NCBI GenBank assembly: GCA_036873135.1
Contig: JAPTYO010000015.1
Span: forward strand, 8,163,683-8,227,682
From: Clarkia xantiana subsp. parviflora
Taxonomy: Eukaryota; Streptophyta; Magnoliopsida; Myrtales; Onagraceae
Direction of reading: 5' to 3'
DNA: 64,000 nucleotides
Part shown: positions 47,608 through 58,540 of the stretch, one piece after another
Layout of the letters: every line of letters begins with the position of its first letter
Position numbering within the stretch: position 1 is the first letter of the stretch
The notes under the pieces: generated by a model
Database searches by the model: none
Told to the model about the DNA's origin: nothing
The model's input: the letters and a program-made list of their open reading frames with translations, nothing else
Position numbers and translations under genes: made by a program

Positions 47608-48605
47608 TAAAAAATGCTTTTAAATGTAAAAATGCAATTGCCGTAAAAATAAATCTACAGCGGCGAGGAATGCATGTTGAGCCAAAGTGCCCTTTTTGCA
47701 ATGAGGATGAAACCGTAACCCATATGTTATTCCAATGTGGCTGGACAACTCTGGTGTGGTTCGGGACCCTGAACATAAGACCGGAAGAACTTAATTTCCT
47801 GACCATAGGCGAGTGGCTTGCTAAGTTAAAGGGCATGCCTGCTGGGGGAAAGGACGAGAAGACTCGACATTGGTCTTTGATTGGTGTTATCAGCTGGTCC
47901 ATTTGGAAGGAGAGGTGTCGGGCAATGCATAATGAAGGCAGTCCAAACCCCAGACAGGTGGTGGAGGCGATATTTCGAGATCATAATGAATATTGGACCA
48001 CATGCGACCCTGCAATTGTAAAGGTGAGACCAACGCCGGAAGAAGACAATGAAGTCGGGTGGGTGGCACCTCCGTCGGGAAGCGTCAAAATCAACTGCGA
48101 TGCATCATGGGAAGCTCGAACAAGCAGTGGAGGCATTGGGGGACTTGCTCGAGATCATGAAGGTAACGTTGTAGGAGGATTTGGGCAGACCACTAGGATC
48201 CATGGCAGCTTAGAGTTGGAAATCGAGGCAGTTAGAGAAGGGCTAGAACTAGCTATTGCTAATGGATGGAGTAACGTCATTTTGGAATCTGATTCAAAAG
48301 AGGTGATAATGTGTTTGAATGGGGACACTCACTTATCGAACTGGCGAATAGAAACGCAAGCTTGCAACATCCGTAACCGAGCTACCATCCTTCGAGAGGT
48401 CCACTGGTCATTTGTTTCGCGTAAATTTAATGCATGTGCTAATTGGATAGCTATCCAATTTTGAAATAAGTCGTGTTTAGTTAATTGGGTGCACTCACCC
48501 CCGCCCTATCTTTTCTCGTTAATTGTAAAGGATCGGGATTTACTCCCTCCTTAGAATACTTGTGTTGCATTGAATAAATAACGTATTCCTTTGGCAAAAA
48601 AAAAA
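47608..48605 (+). mobile_element. LINE-2: 5'-truncated LINE 3' fragment
   Basis: Starts abruptly at the TRIM edge, within zf-RVT (CPFCNEDETVTHMLFQC), continues through WSIWKERCRAMHNEGSP and RNase H (INCDASWEA, GGIGGLARDHEG, VILESDSKEVI) to a stop at 48462-48464, then a 3' UTR like that of LINE-1 (TGTAAAGGATCGGGATTT) and an A-tail at 48596-48607. Unlike LINE-1 it keeps the Trp at the WSIWKERC site. An open frame beginning at 47541 fuses TRIM LTR sequence to it. That fusion is accidental. Confidence 0.85.
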
Positions 48606-48607
48606 AA

Positions 48608-49104
48608 GTAAAAACAATATAAATGCACTACAAAAACACCCTAAATACTTAACAATAAACTCCCTAATAAATGCTTAAACCATCCGAAATAAATTATTAA
48701 GATTAACCGTATTAACAAGTGTGGAAAAATAGGTTGTAGCCACCAATATATTTACATTAATAATTTAATTATTTTATATGATAAAAAAAAGTTTTACATT
48801 GAGAAACAAAAACATCATTACGTCAAGTTCATTAAAGAAACCCATAGTGTCTTTATACATTGATTAGATTGAAAGATCAAAACTCATATTGTTGTCTTAG
48901 TACAATTCACCGTATGTCATTGATTATATATCATTGATTATGTTGAAAAGAAATTCCCTTAATAAATGAAACAATATCTATTACATTATGTTATAATAAT
49001 AAATGTATAGGGTTAATAACCAAATCAGAACGTTTATCTAATATATGAAGTGCAGTATTTAATATTGGTCATTTTTTATATACATAAGTAGGTGTAGTAA
49101 AACG
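48608..49104. other. AT-rich spacer, no gene seen
   Basis: Nothing recognised. Confidence 0.5.
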
Positions 49105-49113
49105 TTTTTTAAA

Positions 49114-50327
49114 GGGTTAAAAGTACTTTTGGTGCCACATGTTTGACCTGTGTAGGTTTTTGGTGCCATATGTTTCATTTTGTAGGTTTTTGGTGTCATA
49201 TGTTTGAGAGGTTATATGTTTTTGGTATTTCCGTTAGTCAACAGTTAGTTTGACCGTTAAATACTTTTATTTTGTTCAATTAAGTCCTCAAATTTATATT
49301 TCTAAAATTTAATATTTACAATTTAGTCCTTATTGTTTGCTCAAGTCACCGTCCAAGGCCGCCGACCACCACCCACCACCTCCAAGGCCGCCGACCGCCA
49401 CGAAACGGGCCGGCCACCACCCCACGGCACCGGCCACCACCGCTTGGGGCCGAAAACCACCCCAAATGGTGGTGGCCGGCCCCAATTGGTGGTGGCCACC
49501 TCAATTGGGGCCGGCCACCACCAATTGGTGGTGGTTACAGCTCCAATCGGGGCCGGCCACCACCAGTGGTGGTGGCTACAGCCCCAATCGGGGCCGGCCA
49601 CCACCAATTGGTGGTGGGTACAGCCCCAATCGGGGCCGGCCACCACCAATTGGTGGTGGGTACAGCCCCAATCGGGGCCGGCCACCACCAGTTGGGGCCG
49701 CCGGCCCCGATTGGAGCCCTCTGTGGCCCCAATCGGGACCGGCGGCCCCAATTGGTGGTGGCCGGCCCCGATTGGGGCTGTAGCCACCACCACTGGTGGT
49801 GGCCGGCCCCGATTGGGGCCGTAGCCACCACCAATTGGTGGTGGCCGGCCCCGATTGGGGCTGTAGCCACCACCACTGGTGGTGGCCGGCCCCGATTGGG
49901 GCCGTAGCCACCACCAATTGGTGGTGGCCGGCTCCAATTGGTGGTGGCCACCTCAATTGGGGCCGGCCACCACCAATTGGGGTGGTTTTCGGCCCAAGCG
50001 GTGGTGGCCGGTGCCGTGGGGTGGTGGCCGGCCCGTTTCGTGGCGGCCGGCGGCCTTGGAGGTGGTGGGTGGTGGCCGGCGGCCTTGGACGGTGACTTGA
50101 GCAAACAATAGGGACTAAATTGTAAATATTAAATTTTAGAAATATAAATTTGAGGACTAAATTGAACAAAATAAAAGTATTTAACGGTCAAACTAACTGT
50201 TGACTAACGGAAATACCAAAAACATACAACCTCTCAAACATATGGCACCAAAAACCTACAAAACGAAACATATGGCACCAAAAACCTACACAGGTCAAAC
50301 ATGTGGCACCAAAAGTACCTTTAACCC
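49114..50327. mobile_element. Foldback Mutator-like (MULE) non-autonomous element
   Basis: Starts GGGTTAAAAGTACTTTTGG and ends with its inverted copy (CCAAAAGTACCTTTAACCC). The two arms of about 600 bp are inverted repeats; over the outer 290 bp I see only about six differences. A perfect 9-bp duplication TTTTTTAAA flanks it (49105-49113, 50328-50336), the length made by Mutator-like transposases. No transposase inside. The centre (49440-50040) is a GC-rich mosaic of CCAATTGGTGGTGG and GGGGCCGGCCACC. Confidence 0.88.
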
Positions 50328-50336
50328 TTTTTTAAA

Positions 50337-50784
50337 TTATATAATCGTTTGAATTGAAAGATGTGGGCAATCTAGCAATTACTAGAATGTAATGGTATGT
50401 TCTTGAGGATTAGATAATGTCTTTACGCTTGATGTATAAGTGGATAGCTAAACCTGAACGCTAAATAAGTGGATAGATAAAACCTGAACCCAAAAATTTA
50501 TAATTAATATAGTTTTAGTAAAAATAATCTTAAAACCTTAAACTCTAATTTGTAAACCCTAAACCCCCCAAATCCTAAATTGAAACCCTAAATTATATTG
50601 TGTACTTGTTTGGGGAAAAATGAACAATTTTTTTAGAGCTTTATACAAAATAGTCACTAACGACGTGTTCTTCAAATAGGGTGTTTGGATAGACGTGATG
50701 TCCGATTTGAAATTACAAGTATTTTGAGTTAAGTAATATAACGATAGAATGCAGTGTTTGATTGTGCTGTAATAAGTCGTGTAA
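50337..50784. other. AT-rich spacer with degenerate telomere-like words
   Basis: 50520-50600 contains several CCCTAAA-like words (AAACCCTAAACCCC, GAAACCCTAAAT). No gene seen. Confidence 0.5.
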
Positions 50785-50874
50785 CACTACTAGAAATCCC
50801 TCAATTACCACGAAATTTTTGTCGGCAAAAACCTCAAATTTCGTCGGCAAAATCAAGATTTGTCAGGTTTATAT
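50785..50874 (+). mobile_element. CACTA (EnSpm) terminal fragment
   Basis: CACTACTAGAAATCCCTC followed by two TTTCGTCGGCAAAA-like sub-terminal repeats, the pattern of plant CACTA ends. The rest is cut off by the hAT-like repeat at 50875. Confidence 0.5.
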
Positions 50875-51183
50875 TAGGGGTTTAAACGTGTCGAGTATCT
50901 GTCAAACCCGACTCGACTCGATTATTGCTTGCAAAAATCGTAATTGACCAAGCTCTAATTAGAAACTCGAACTCAATATAATCGAGATCTGTTCGAGTCG
51001 ATTCGTTCGCGAATTATACATCACCGTGAATTAGCATACTAAAAAAATCGAGGTCGACTCGACTTATAAACGCAAACTCGAAACTCATTTAGACTCACGA
51101 CTAAATCGAATCGATTATCAAGCTCGAGTACGACTCAACAACCAAAAAGCTCAGCTCGAGTTCGGCTCAGCTCGACACGAATT
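50875..51183. repeat. hAT-like non-autonomous repeat, copy 3
   Basis: Starts TAGGGGTTTAAAC and aligns to 42105-42382. It extends further right with CAGCTCGAGTTCGGCTC. Confidence 0.6.
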
Positions 51184-51256
51184 TGTTCAAATTTTGACTG
51201 AATAGATCTGATTTAAGTCTATTTACAAATAAACTAATATATATACTAGTTAGCGT

Positions 51257-51274
51257 ACTCGCGCGTTGCGCGGT
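51257..51274 (-). other. 3' terminal hairpin of Helitron-2
   Basis: Six to seven base-pair GC stem with an AAC loop, eight bases from the terminal CTAG. It closely resembles the Helitron-1 hairpin at 7601-7617. In Helitrons it marks the end of rolling-circle replication. Confidence 0.6.
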
Positions 51275-52029
51275 ATGCATTTCAGATATTGCAAGATTGA
51301 ATTTTATTATTGATGATAATTTATTTTTTATTTGAAATAAAGTGAAATAGTACATTTAAGTTATTTTTAATTGTACATGTATAGTTTTATCTTAACAAAC
51401 ATCATATATTGAGTGAATGGTGGTTTTATTTATTAGACAAATAATTTATGCATATTATATTATGATTTTTTTGGATAAATCTATCATTATAAACCATTTT
51501 CTTAAAAACTACTTATTAAATTTTACTGTAATTTATATTTTTAACTGAAGTAACTTTTTTTTATATCTTTGTTAATTATTTGTACTTTTAATTGATGATT
51601 GAAACTTTAATTAGTCTTCAGATAATTATACTAAGTATAAGTGTTTATTTAAGTGAAAAAATAGTTTTTTAATCTCTAAGTTTAAAATTGAGGAAACTAT
51701 TAGAATATGCATTCAATTGATACTAATGAATTATTATAAATTAGACTAACGTATTGGTTGGGACTTGTGTTTTTATTCCTCATTTATATCTTATGCAACT
51801 TTCATAATGGTCCATGTGAATTTCATACAATGCCCGGTGAAAGAAGTTGATATGATATATATTGTTCAATTGATATCGAAGAGTATTTAAATAATAAAAA
51901 TAAATTAAAACAGAATGTGGTGGTGTTATTCAAGGTAAATAATGAAGTTGTAATACATATTTAAGGTATGTAATATTTTAACTTATACATTTCAATGTTT
52001 ATTGCACATCGTATGCAACCCACAAAGAC

Positions 52030-52260
52030 TCTATGATGATTTATTTTTTGTAGTGATACATGAGACGATATTCTTCTAGAATATATATTCTGGCAAAATC
52101 AAGTGGCCCCATCATTTGCTTGAAGTGTCGTCGATAGTGTTTTAGTATTTTATGCCAGTCCTTACTTTTCATTAACTCATTGAATAGCTTTTCTTCTATT
52201 CGATCAGAATCATCCACTGATATCCATGCAATGGAACAATTATGAGGTGCTTGATGATTT
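52030..52260 (-). pseudogene. Unidentified exon-like fragment in Helitron-2
   Basis: The minus strand reads an open stretch including DDSDRIEEKLFNELMKSKDW and ARIYILEEYRLMYHYKK then a stop. I do not recognise it. It lies downstream of the RPA-like exons and could be their tail or another captured gene. Confidence 0.3.
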
Positions 52261-53279
52261 ATTAATTTTTTTTATTGCTTGTTCCATCTAGTATTTCCAT
52301 AATAGTTAGGGGACCCTAATACTTATCTCAATCTATGAAAATTTGGTGAGTACCTATGATTATTTGTAAAATGACACTTGTGCCGTGATCTCTCAATTTG
52401 TAAAATGTGAAAATTATAACATACCAACAATGTATCATACGAAAAACTATTGGAACTCTTTATTTTGCTCCAGTCACAATACCATCTGAATCATATAGTC
52501 TTAAACAAAAAAAAAATTGAAATTTTCTCAAGAAAAAAAATATAGACAATGAAATACATCATCCAAACTGTAAACTACTAATTAACATGAAAACATCAGG
52601 TGCACTTCCTTTCTTTGTTTCTTCATCATTTATTATCTTATTACTTGAAAAAGGAGATGGCTTGTTCATCATAAACGGCCATCTGTTATAAAACAATTAA
52701 AAAAAAACACTCATCAATTAACTTGTGAGATTTTAAGATTTTTATAGATTAAAAATAGAAATACGTCCTTGATGTTAAAGGAGCTTGTGATGACAAACCT
52801 CATTTGTTGTCTTAATAACATATGTTAAGTTGAGGACATCCCTTGTGAAATCTGAAATCACATTCAAGTTTTAACCAAAAAAAAAAAAAAAACACATCCA
52901 AGACACTAATTGGAGGGGCAAAAAATGTAATGAGGGCTTCATTCATTAACAGGAACTTTTGATGTTTCCTCTTGAAGGCTCAAAATATTCTGCTGAAATA
53001 AACGAATATAAATTAACATTTAAAAAGATTAGAATCAAATATTAAGTATTACGAAGTTCTTTCTGATGAATAGCTTTCCCTTATCAGCCGATGAGAACAC
53101 TTCAGTACTTAAACACAGTGTAGTTCTTATATCCCTCTTTGACATTGCGATTAGTGACTTTGACCTAAAATACAATTCTTCTTTCTAAACCCAAAATTAT
53201 ATCAGAAACATGACTTGCTTGTGAAGATTCCGTCGAGACTAAATCAACTGTTGAACTGTTAACTAAGCCAACTATGTCT

Positions 53280-53590
53280 GTATTAAAAATGTTAAAAGAT
53301 GCTTTTGCAGTTCCATCATAGACAATCACTTGAACCTTATACCTAAATTATGTATTGTATACAACGGCAACATTAAATACACATAATTAGAATGCCACAG
53401 TTTACAGTTAAGGAAACATACGTATATATCACATTAATAAATTAGATTTAGCTCTTAATTGGTAGCTGAAATTTTTTGTTATACAATTGCACTTTGTGCA
53501 GTGAAATAGTCCTTCAAACTGAGAAATAACCTTTGAACAAACAGGGCAGCCTATGTAATACAACCCATGAGATTCATTATAATGTGCTAT
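53280..53590 (-). pseudogene. RPA1-like C-terminal zinc ribbon and OB fragment in Helitron-2
   Basis: On the minus strand one exon-like piece reads GLYYIGCPVCSKVISQFEG then HCTKCN (53590-53470), the four-Cys zinc ribbon of the large replication protein A subunit. After a gap with intron-like features the next (53341-53280) reads YKVQVIVYDGTAKASFNIF, the OB-fold strands that follow it. RPA binds single-stranded DNA, and plant Helitrons are known to carry RPA genes. The N-terminal domains were not found, so I treat it as a fragment. Confidence 0.55.
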
Positions 53591-53795
53591 CTATTCGAAT
53601 GAAATATCACAATGAATGTTTTATTCATGCATATCCACGTTTACTACTGAATTAGTGAAAAATCCTTCTCTGTTATTCCTCCAAATATCGGTATGGGCCT
53701 CAATCAAGAGCTTCCGAGACAAACTACATAGCTAAGATTACGTGAAGAAAAAAAATGTGTCACTGAAGGTAAAGTAGAAATTTGTGTTTTATGTG

Positions 53796-53866
53796 TGTCA
53801 TACCACTATCCATCTTCACTATAAACACCTTGAACTTTAGAACCAATTGGTAGCTTCTCATCATGA
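53796..53866 (-). pseudogene. Captured Tudor-domain exon fragment (SMN/SPF30-like)
   Basis: The minus strand reads KLPIGSKVQGVYSEDG, then TAG, then WYD. The motif G-S-K-V-Q-x-V-Y-S-E-D-G-E-W-Y-D is the start of the Tudor domain of plant splicing factor SPF30 and SMN-like proteins; here the Glu codon has become TAG. Only this exon piece is visible. Confidence 0.45.
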
Positions 53867-54559
53867 TCAAGGAAACCCCATGATTACTGCATTAGGTCGG
53901 TAACTTTGGTTTGGAGGGATAAATAAAGAAATAGACATACATTTTAAAACAAATAGTGTACCTACATAGGAAATCAGTTTCTGAACTTTCACATACTAAA
54001 TTCATTGTCCAAGAGATCAAGCACACCAAATCGTCAATGCCTCGAAACTTTTCAATAATTACTTCTGAAAATTGGTTTATGGCTCTGTCATATATGTAAG
54101 CAAATTTCTTTCTTACCTTCATAATTGAAAATACTGATATGCACAATAAGTGTTATGAGATTCATTATTATAGTAGTTCATAAAAATGCCAGTTTGCCTT
54201 AGGAGTACACAAACAGCGGCAACTAACACGCCGTACAATAGAAATTAGACAAACACTTATGACCATAGTCCTCATCATGCATGAAGGTTTGATAGGAAAT
54301 GACGATTAATAGATAGCAGAATCACCAAAATCGAAAATATTTCATTAATTCGATTCATGAATATTTTTGTAAAAATAATAATTTCATTTTCAGAATTAGA
54401 ATGCAGTAATTCAATAAGAAATTATCTATATATGATTTTAATCAAAAGAAACGAATTAAAAATTGTAATCAATCACCCACAAATTAGGTAATATGTGTAA
54501 GATAAATTACAAATTAGAAAAATACCTTTTGAAGCCTAGCTTATGTGGAGAAGGAGAAG

Positions 54560-54915
54560 ATGGATTCACAATAATATATAGAGACGATGAAATTAATAGT
54601 GTCTTATGGGAGATGGAACGAAGCGGACAATGCGCGAACGGAGCGGCGACGGACAGGAGGAGGACTGCCGGATGTAGCAGCGATCGACATGAGGAGGTCG
54701 GCGCGGTCTAAGAAGAGTGTTGAAGAGGTTCAGTGCGGCGTCCGCGACATCTGGGTCGAGTGGTTGGTGCAACGGGTTTGTGGTTGGAGCACGGTGGCGA
54801 TGCGATCACCGGACGGAGCAACTGGTGACGCGGTGGCGGCCTGCGGAAACGGTGGGGATGCGGTGGCAGACTGAGCAGGTGGAGACGCCGTGATGGAGTA
54901 ATTCCTGGTAGGCAT
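54560..54915 (-). other. GC-rich block at the 5' side of Helitron-2
   Basis: A GC-rich island in AT-rich DNA. The minus strand gives a Ser/Pro/Ala-rich frame (54730-54918). It may be a captured promoter or first exon. No family recognised. Confidence 0.3.
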
Positions 54916-55313
54916 CAATGTAAAAAACCCTAAAATGCAATAAGGTGTAGAAGGAATGGTGAGTTATTCTACCTAAAAAATGAAAAATAAGGATTTGTGA
55001 ATTATTAAGAAAAATAAAATATTTATGTCGATGGATTGGGTTGTAAAGAATTCTCCTAGTGAAACGTACATAGGGAAAAAAACCGATGGTATGGTGCATT
55101 CTAGAGTCTTTGAGCAATTTTAGAGTATCATCACTACATACGTGACAATGAGTTGTTATATTGAAGTGAGAGAATTAGATGTGGACAAATAGAATAATTT
55201 AATTATAACACATCATATTAAAGTTTTATGATTTGTCAAAAGATTAGACTAACTTTTGAGATTATATTTGGCCAAAAAAAAATAAAAACTTTTGAGATTA
55301 TATTATATATAGA

Positions 55314-55931
55314 TATCATTTAATTCAATTATTATATAAAATAACATTATTTCATTTAATTAAATATATTATAAAGCATTTAGCCATTTACCACCTCCAC
55401 TCTGCAACACTAACGTTCCATTAACACAATATTAAATGTCGGTAACTCCTTTTGTATACTTGATTAATATTGAACTCCCTAATAATAATAATAATAAATG
55501 TTCAGAAAGAAATATATTTAAATAAATGCTTAATAACAACCGTCTTGACAAATATAGAACAACTGTAGCCACAATGCTTTATGCAGACAAATAATTAATC
55601 ATTTTACATTGAGAAGACAAAAACATCATTAGTACATGTTATACTGAAGTCGGTTTCAGAATCCAAACTAGTGTCTTTAATCTTATCTCATTAATAGATA
55701 AGTTTGAAATATCAAAACCCATGTCATTTCAATCGTATCTTAATGAAACTGAAGATAAATCCTTTAATAATTGCAACAATATCTACTTCATTATTTCATA
55801 TATATAAATGTAATTTTGGTTACTAAACATTTATTTGCTTTAATAAATTCAATAATTTAATCATTTTATTTATATATTCAAACTATATTTGCATTAAGAA
55901 AACAAAAAGCATCATATCATTGTTGGATATC
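55314..55931. other. AT-rich spacer, no gene seen
   Basis: Nothing recognised. Confidence 0.5.
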
Positions 55932-56685
55932 TGATGGATATATGTCCAATTCGGGTTCGTATTTATATTTCGGGCCTCGTAAACACGTCAAAATTACATC
56001 TCGACTTGAAAAACGTCTCCCAAAGGGTCAAAACGGTCTGGATTGCATTGCAATCCGGACCTCCGGATTGTACGGCAATCCGGACCTCGCCGAATTGCCC
56101 AAATTCGACGGGGTCCGGATTGCATTGCGGGTATCGTGCGATTACCGTTTCCGCGATTACCGTTACGTGTAGAGAAGTCAAGTTCGCGCGTTACCAATAT
56201 GGATGACGGTTACCGCTTGCTTTTGAACCGTCATCAAACCGCTTTAAAACCGGGTCAGGTCCCAAGGAAGCCTATAAATAAGAAGCCTTGGCCACCCATT
56301 TTGACACATCCTCTCATTTGCCCAACTTTGGTATTTTGAGCTCTGACTTCTCTCTAGAAATTATTCTTTTAGCCCTATAGTGACTTAAGCTTCGGAGAGG
56401 GCTCCGCTAGCACCCCCCCCCCCCCCCCCCCTCTCCGTACTAGCACTGGTCCTTTGTGCAGGAATCGTCGCCCAGACATCCGGATTTGTGCACAGACCAC
56501 CGCCTTCTGAGACTCAGACACCCCCCTGAGACACAACCACGCTTTGAGACACAGACCTTTACGGGAGTCAACCGAACACTCGCCAGTGGCCCAAACCTCT
56601 TCCAGACGAAGGGTTACAGCCCGAAAACCCGCACAACCATACGAACAGACGCGTCCTCACGACCCAGTTCATCCAGGACGCAACA
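55932..56685 (+). repeat. 5' LTR of TE-D
   Basis: 754 bp, TGATGGATATATGTCC...GGACGCAACA. It contains TATAAATA at 56273-56280, as in TE-B and TE-C, and a long C-run near 56413. Confidence 0.8.
56273..56280 (+). promoter_or_regulatory. TATA box of TE-D LTR
   Basis: CCTATAAATAAG, about 410 bases before the LTR end. Confidence 0.65.
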
Positions 56686-56686
56686 T

Positions 56687-56702
56687 TGGCATCGTCTACG
56701 TG
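56687..56702 (+). other. Altered primer-binding site of TE-D
   Basis: TGGCATCGTCTACGTG differs from TE-B (TGGCGCCGTCTGCGGG) at CpG-type positions, as expected from deamination, so primer pairing may be weakened. The next word ATTCGAACA matches the TE-B leader. Confidence 0.65.
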
Positions 56703-56735
56703 ATTCGAACAAAAAGCTATCATACCGCAGAAATC

Positions 56736-58540
56736 ATGACGAGTGATCACAACCCTCCGAAGAGGTTAAAAACCCAAGGAAAAGGCCCGGGCGTCCCAAG
56801 AAATCCCCGGCAAACAAAAGAACAGGAGGCCAAGCGCCAGCTGGGAGCCAGTCGGGACCCTCCCACATTCCAAGAGCTACTTCTGTAGCTTCATCCATAC
56901 AGACTGACAATGTGCCCAACGCCCAGCACAGAGAGCCAAGGGACAAACATCACGCACCTTCACCTGGTTTCGAGCCAGAGATGCACGAAGATGAATCCCA
57001 GGCGGAAATGCCGCAAGGCAAACAAAGAACGGGGGCAAACCCGATGCCCACCATTACTCCAGAGATGATGGCTGCGCTGGAAGAGTTACTCGCATTCCGC
57101 GAGTCTCTTAAAAACCAAGGATATGCGGCTCAGCCACCTCCGTCCAACCAAGAGTACGCCGCGCCAGCAAGAGAGGTGTCGCAAGACACTACTCGCTACA
57201 GCAATCCTTTCCAGGGCAGAAACCAACACGCAAGATATGAAGCTGCACGGTCATACACTCCTTCCCAAGGAGCCCATCGTTGGAGGAATGAAAGGCAGCC
57301 CCCATTCTACCACCCACAGCAGCCAACGAAGGATGATCCCTTCCAGGCCACAAGCAGAGATCAATCTGACATCTACCACAACAATGGTCGGCAAAATCCT
57401 TCAACAGGTTACGCTGAACCTGTAAAAGGGTTTACCGCCGAGATGTTAGAAGAAATGGTGGAGAAGAAGATGAAGGAAGCAAAGATGAAGGGTATGCACG
57501 CACTTGAAGAAAGGGCGTCACATCCGTTCGCGGACCACCTGGTGAACAGTCGTGTCCCAGACGCACTGTACCGAATTGGAGGAGACCTCTACCGTGGAAA
57601 AGGAGATCCAGTGGAACACGTGCAAAAGCACGAGGCCTCTCTGCTAGGCAGAACGAAGAACCCACACCACTTCGCAATGACGTTTTCACAAACTCTTGCC
57701 GGGACTGCAGCACACTGGTTCTTCTCGCTGCCATGCGGAAGCATCACTTCATGGGCGGACCTGAAGGCTAAATTCATCCAACGATACATGGGCGAGCGCA
57801 CATTGCTAAAGGGGTCAAATGCTCTGGATGACGTCCAACAACAAAACGAAGAATCTCTCGCCGACTATTACGTCCGCTTCAACTAGAATATCTCTGATAT
57901 TCAGGGGAACCTGACGGAAGGAGAGATTGTTCGAGCGTTCATTCGAAACCTCGGACGAAGAGGCTATGCCCTAGCAGAAAAGATGGCGAAGCGCCCAGCC
58001 GAAACCATGGAAGAGTTAGCCGCAAGAGTAAAAGAATACGTGGACCTCGAAAGGTTCAGAAGCCAGAACAAGGCAAAAATATCTGCGGCAAAAGCAAAGG
58101 AAAATCCAAAGCAGAACCAACCGAAACCACACTCAAGTGGTCAACAAGGAAGAAATTGGCAACCTCAGCCGAAAAGACCTTTTCAAGGAGATTTTCAGAA
58201 GCCAAAAGAAGTAAATCTTGCCGACTGCATTCCTTTGAATGCCCCGCTGTCCGTAATATTGAGAGAGATGAAGGACGCAAATATGTGGAAAGAGCCGAAC
58301 AATTTCAGAAAAGGCCCGCTAGGGAGAGACAAGGACAAGTGGTGTGAAAACCACGAGGTCTTCGGCCACGAGACCGACAGCTGTGTCAGTCTACGCTTCC
58401 GCATTAACAACTTCATCCTCAAAGGCGAATTGAAGAAATTTGTCGATCAAGGCGACAACCCTCCGAAAAAGGCTCAAGCAGAGTCATCAAAAAGAGGAAA
58501 CAAGGGAAAAGAGAAGGTCAATGACAACCCTCCGCTAGCT
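56736..58540 (+). pseudogene. TE-D gag, one frameshift and one amber stop
   Basis: The ATG at 56736 opens a basic N-terminus (PPKRLKTQGKGPG). A frameshift before 56889 moves the frame to that of 56912 onward. Recognisable parts: TPEMMAALEELLAFRESLKN, the Retrotrans_gag core (AAHWFFSLPCGSITSWADLK, FIQRYMGERTLLKG), a TAG at 57884-57886 inside DYYVRFN*NISD, then the same frame to a C-X2-H-X4-H-X4-C knuckle (WCENHEVFGHETDSC, near 58340) and the KGELKKFV tail. Gag forms the particle and packages RNA. Confidence 0.85.

Larger units (their letters stand above)
51246..55313 (-). mobile_element. Helitron-2 carrying RPA-like and captured sequences
   Basis: The 3' end on the minus strand is a GC stem-loop (51257-51274, CCGCGC-AAC-GCGCG) followed by CTAG (51246-51249) next to host T (plus-strand A at 51245). 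The 5' end is tentatively TCTATATATAATATAATC after A on the minus strand at 55313. The interior holds an RPA1-like fragment and other exon-like pieces in the same orientation. No Rep/helicase was recognised, so it is non-autonomous. Confidence 0.6.

Noticed and set aside
46337..47612. Target duplication for the TRIM-like element (AAAAT / TAAAA)
   Set aside because: The two flanks do not match exactly and both are A-rich, so I do not claim a TSD.
47541..48464. 307-codon frame starting in the TRIM LTR
   Set aside because: Only the part from about 47630 is LINE coding; the first codons are antisense LTR sequence.
49333..50169. Several overlapping frames of 100-200 codons, Gly/Pro/Trp/His-rich, on both strands
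   Set aside because: All lie in the palindromic core of the foldback element; the same peptide words appear on both strands because the DNA is an inverted repeat.
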